A stretch of DNA of 64,000 nt from Saprospiraceae bacterium. Lineage in GTDB: Bacteria; Bacteroidota; Bacteroidia; Chitinophagales; Saprospiraceae. The stretch spans positions 124,001-188,000 of the forward strand of contig JADKBV010000012.1 in NCBI GenBank assembly GCA_016714895.1. The letters are read 5' to 3'. The position numbers were made by a program, and so were the translations under genes. Below the pieces are notes generated by a model. It worked only from the letters and a program-made list of their open reading frames with translations. It was not told where the DNA came from and did not search any database. Below, piece by piece: positions 63,133 through 64,000 of this stretch. How positions within the stretch are numbered: the stretch's first letter is position 1; each line of letters opens with the position of its first letter.

Positions 63133-64000
63133 ATGGAAAACATACACGACAAATTTTTAAACCCAGAATCCGTATTAGAAATTTATTGCGAAAAAATCTG
63201 ACTTCATATTTACTTCGGTTCTCATTTTTTCTTCCTCAATGCAGCTCAGGCTGCATCTCCGGGTAAAAAATTGCGAGCCTCGTAACTATTTTGTCATATT
63301 TTCTCTCATGACAAAGTCCAATACGGAATCTGGGTTAAAGCTACCTTTTCAGATACTGAAAGAGCGATTTCTTTTTTTGAAAAGTTTTTACCAGAAGAAC
63401 TGGCCTCCTCGTTAGAACTGAATACTTTGATATACCTTCAGGAGTCCTATCTCACTGATGATCTGAAAGCCCGGATTTCGGATATGGTTTTTGAAGTAAA
63501 AACAAAAGGTAAACCTGATGAAGCTACAGATATAGTTCTGCTCTTCGAACACAAATCCTCTCCGGACAGAAATGTATTGATCCAGGTGGGATTGTATATG
63601 TTTTCTCATTGGTGGAAATGTGTCCGTGATAAAAAGCCTCTTAAACCCATCATCCCTATCATCTATTATCAGGGAAAAAAGAAGTGGAAGGTAAAAACAA
63701 TGATGGAATTGTTTGCAAAAATATCCGGTGAAGTTCCGTTGTTTATACCTGAAATCCGACATGTTTTTATGGCACTGCACGCTCTTTCAGATCAAGAAAT
63801 TGCTGCTATCAGAAATAAAATGATGGCTACAGCAGTGATGGCTCAGAAAAATGTTTTTGATCCTATTGTTCTATCCAAAGATCTGGAGAAAATATTTACA
63901 TTATTTCCGGTAAAAGCCGATGACGGGAACTTTTTAAAAACCATCTTTGTTTACCTCATTAAGGTTTCAGAAGTACCCAAAACCGAATGGGCAAAAGCAC
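63133..64000 (+). pseudogene. Rpn-family (YhgA-like, PD-(D/E)XK) nuclease gene split by an insertion, 3' end beyond window
   Basis: The ATG at 63133 gives MENIHDKFLNPE and meets TGA after 22 codons; a further in-frame TAA lies at 63283. From 63286 the frame is open to the window edge and carries the family body: KATFSDTERAISFFEKFLPEEL, YLTDDLKARISDMVFEV, DIVLLFEHKSSPDRNVLIQVG, FSHWWKC and KPIIPIIYYQGKKKW. The D...EHKS spacing is that of PD-(D/E)XK nucleases of the recombination-promoting Rpn family. Taking out the MITE-like insert (63159-63337) puts HDKF next to KATFSD, apart from one T in the T run. Probably inactive unless the body is started internally. Confidence 0.82.
63159..63337. mobile_element. 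MITE-like insertion inside the Rpn-family gene
   Basis: About 179 bases with imperfect terminal inverted repeats: left AACCCAGAATCCGTATTAG, right (reverse complement) AACCCAGATTCCGTATTGG, 17 of 19 matching. TTAAA or TAAA borders on both sides suggest a target duplication. The centre differs from the other copy (a GCAGCTCAGGCTGC hairpin instead of GTCTCGT/ACGAGAC), so the middle was replaced after the shared insertion. No coding capacity. Confidence 0.72.

Noticed and set aside
63412..63780. Minus-strand 122-codon frame at the right edge
   Set aside because: Lies antisense to the Rpn-family body, whose conserved motifs are on the plus strand.

Overview
The window looks like a chromosomal segment of a member of the Bacteroidota, most likely a Saprospiria/Sphingobacteriia-type lineage. 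The evidence is the many secreted proteins ending in a type IX secretion (T9SS) sorting domain, a SprB-type gliding-adhesin repeat protein, Rho with the long charged N-terminal insertion typical of the phylum, the futalosine route to menaquinone, few Shine-Dalgarno motifs, and -7 boxes of the TAnnTTTG type. No tRNA, rRNA, CRISPR array or intact transposase gene was found.

Bases 1-31400 are mostly core chromosome: frr (cut by the window edge), a YugP-type protease, serS, rho, rpmH-rnpA, a bacilliredoxin, fadH, two tandem 1.2-kilo-residue M12B-type secreted metalloproteases, tatC, miaE, a SprB-repeat giant, mqnD, ftsE, superoxide dismutase, a vanadium haloperoxidase-like lipoprotein, and an mqnC - purine nucleoside phosphorylase - hotdog thioesterase operon. 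Bases 31400-35300 hold three T9SS cargo genes. Two of them form an overlapping pair bounded by the thioesterase gene and a duplicated copy of its 3' end. One of the pair begins with six copies of a 5-base repeat inside its coding sequence, a candidate phase-variation switch.

Bases 35400-41700 hold a probable inorganic-carbon or anion uptake operon on the minus strand: small membrane protein, SulP transporter, DabA (DUF2309), DabB (NuoL-like). An S41 protease, a DUF4197 protein and leuS follow. Three conserved genes (rpmH, ftsE, dabA) carry single-base frameshifts in A/T homopolymers, which is the usual signature of sequencing error in a long-read or metagenomic assembly.

From about 47500 to the right edge the window is an accessory, recombination-scarred island. 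It holds two copies of an Rpn-family (PD-(D/E)XK, YhgA-like) nuclease gene, each split by a MITE-like insertion with terminal inverted repeats; hairpin-rich tandem repeats; a pair of about 330-bp direct repeats around an orphan immunity-like gene and a toxin tail; and two related cassettes of the form fibronectin-III protein - secreted effector - immunity-like gene. One effector carries a Hint domain followed by a nuclease-like C-terminus. The other ends in a metzincin-like motif that lacks the catalytic glutamate. Their N-terminal regions look related while their C-termini differ, which is the hallmark of polymorphic toxins. The Hint cassette appears to have landed inside the fibronectin-III gene of the other cassette: the two halves of that gene now lie 8 kb apart and share a 10-bp junction repeat. 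An FG-GAP-repeat T9SS protein gene sits beside each cassette. This island is the most likely place for a poorly described system.
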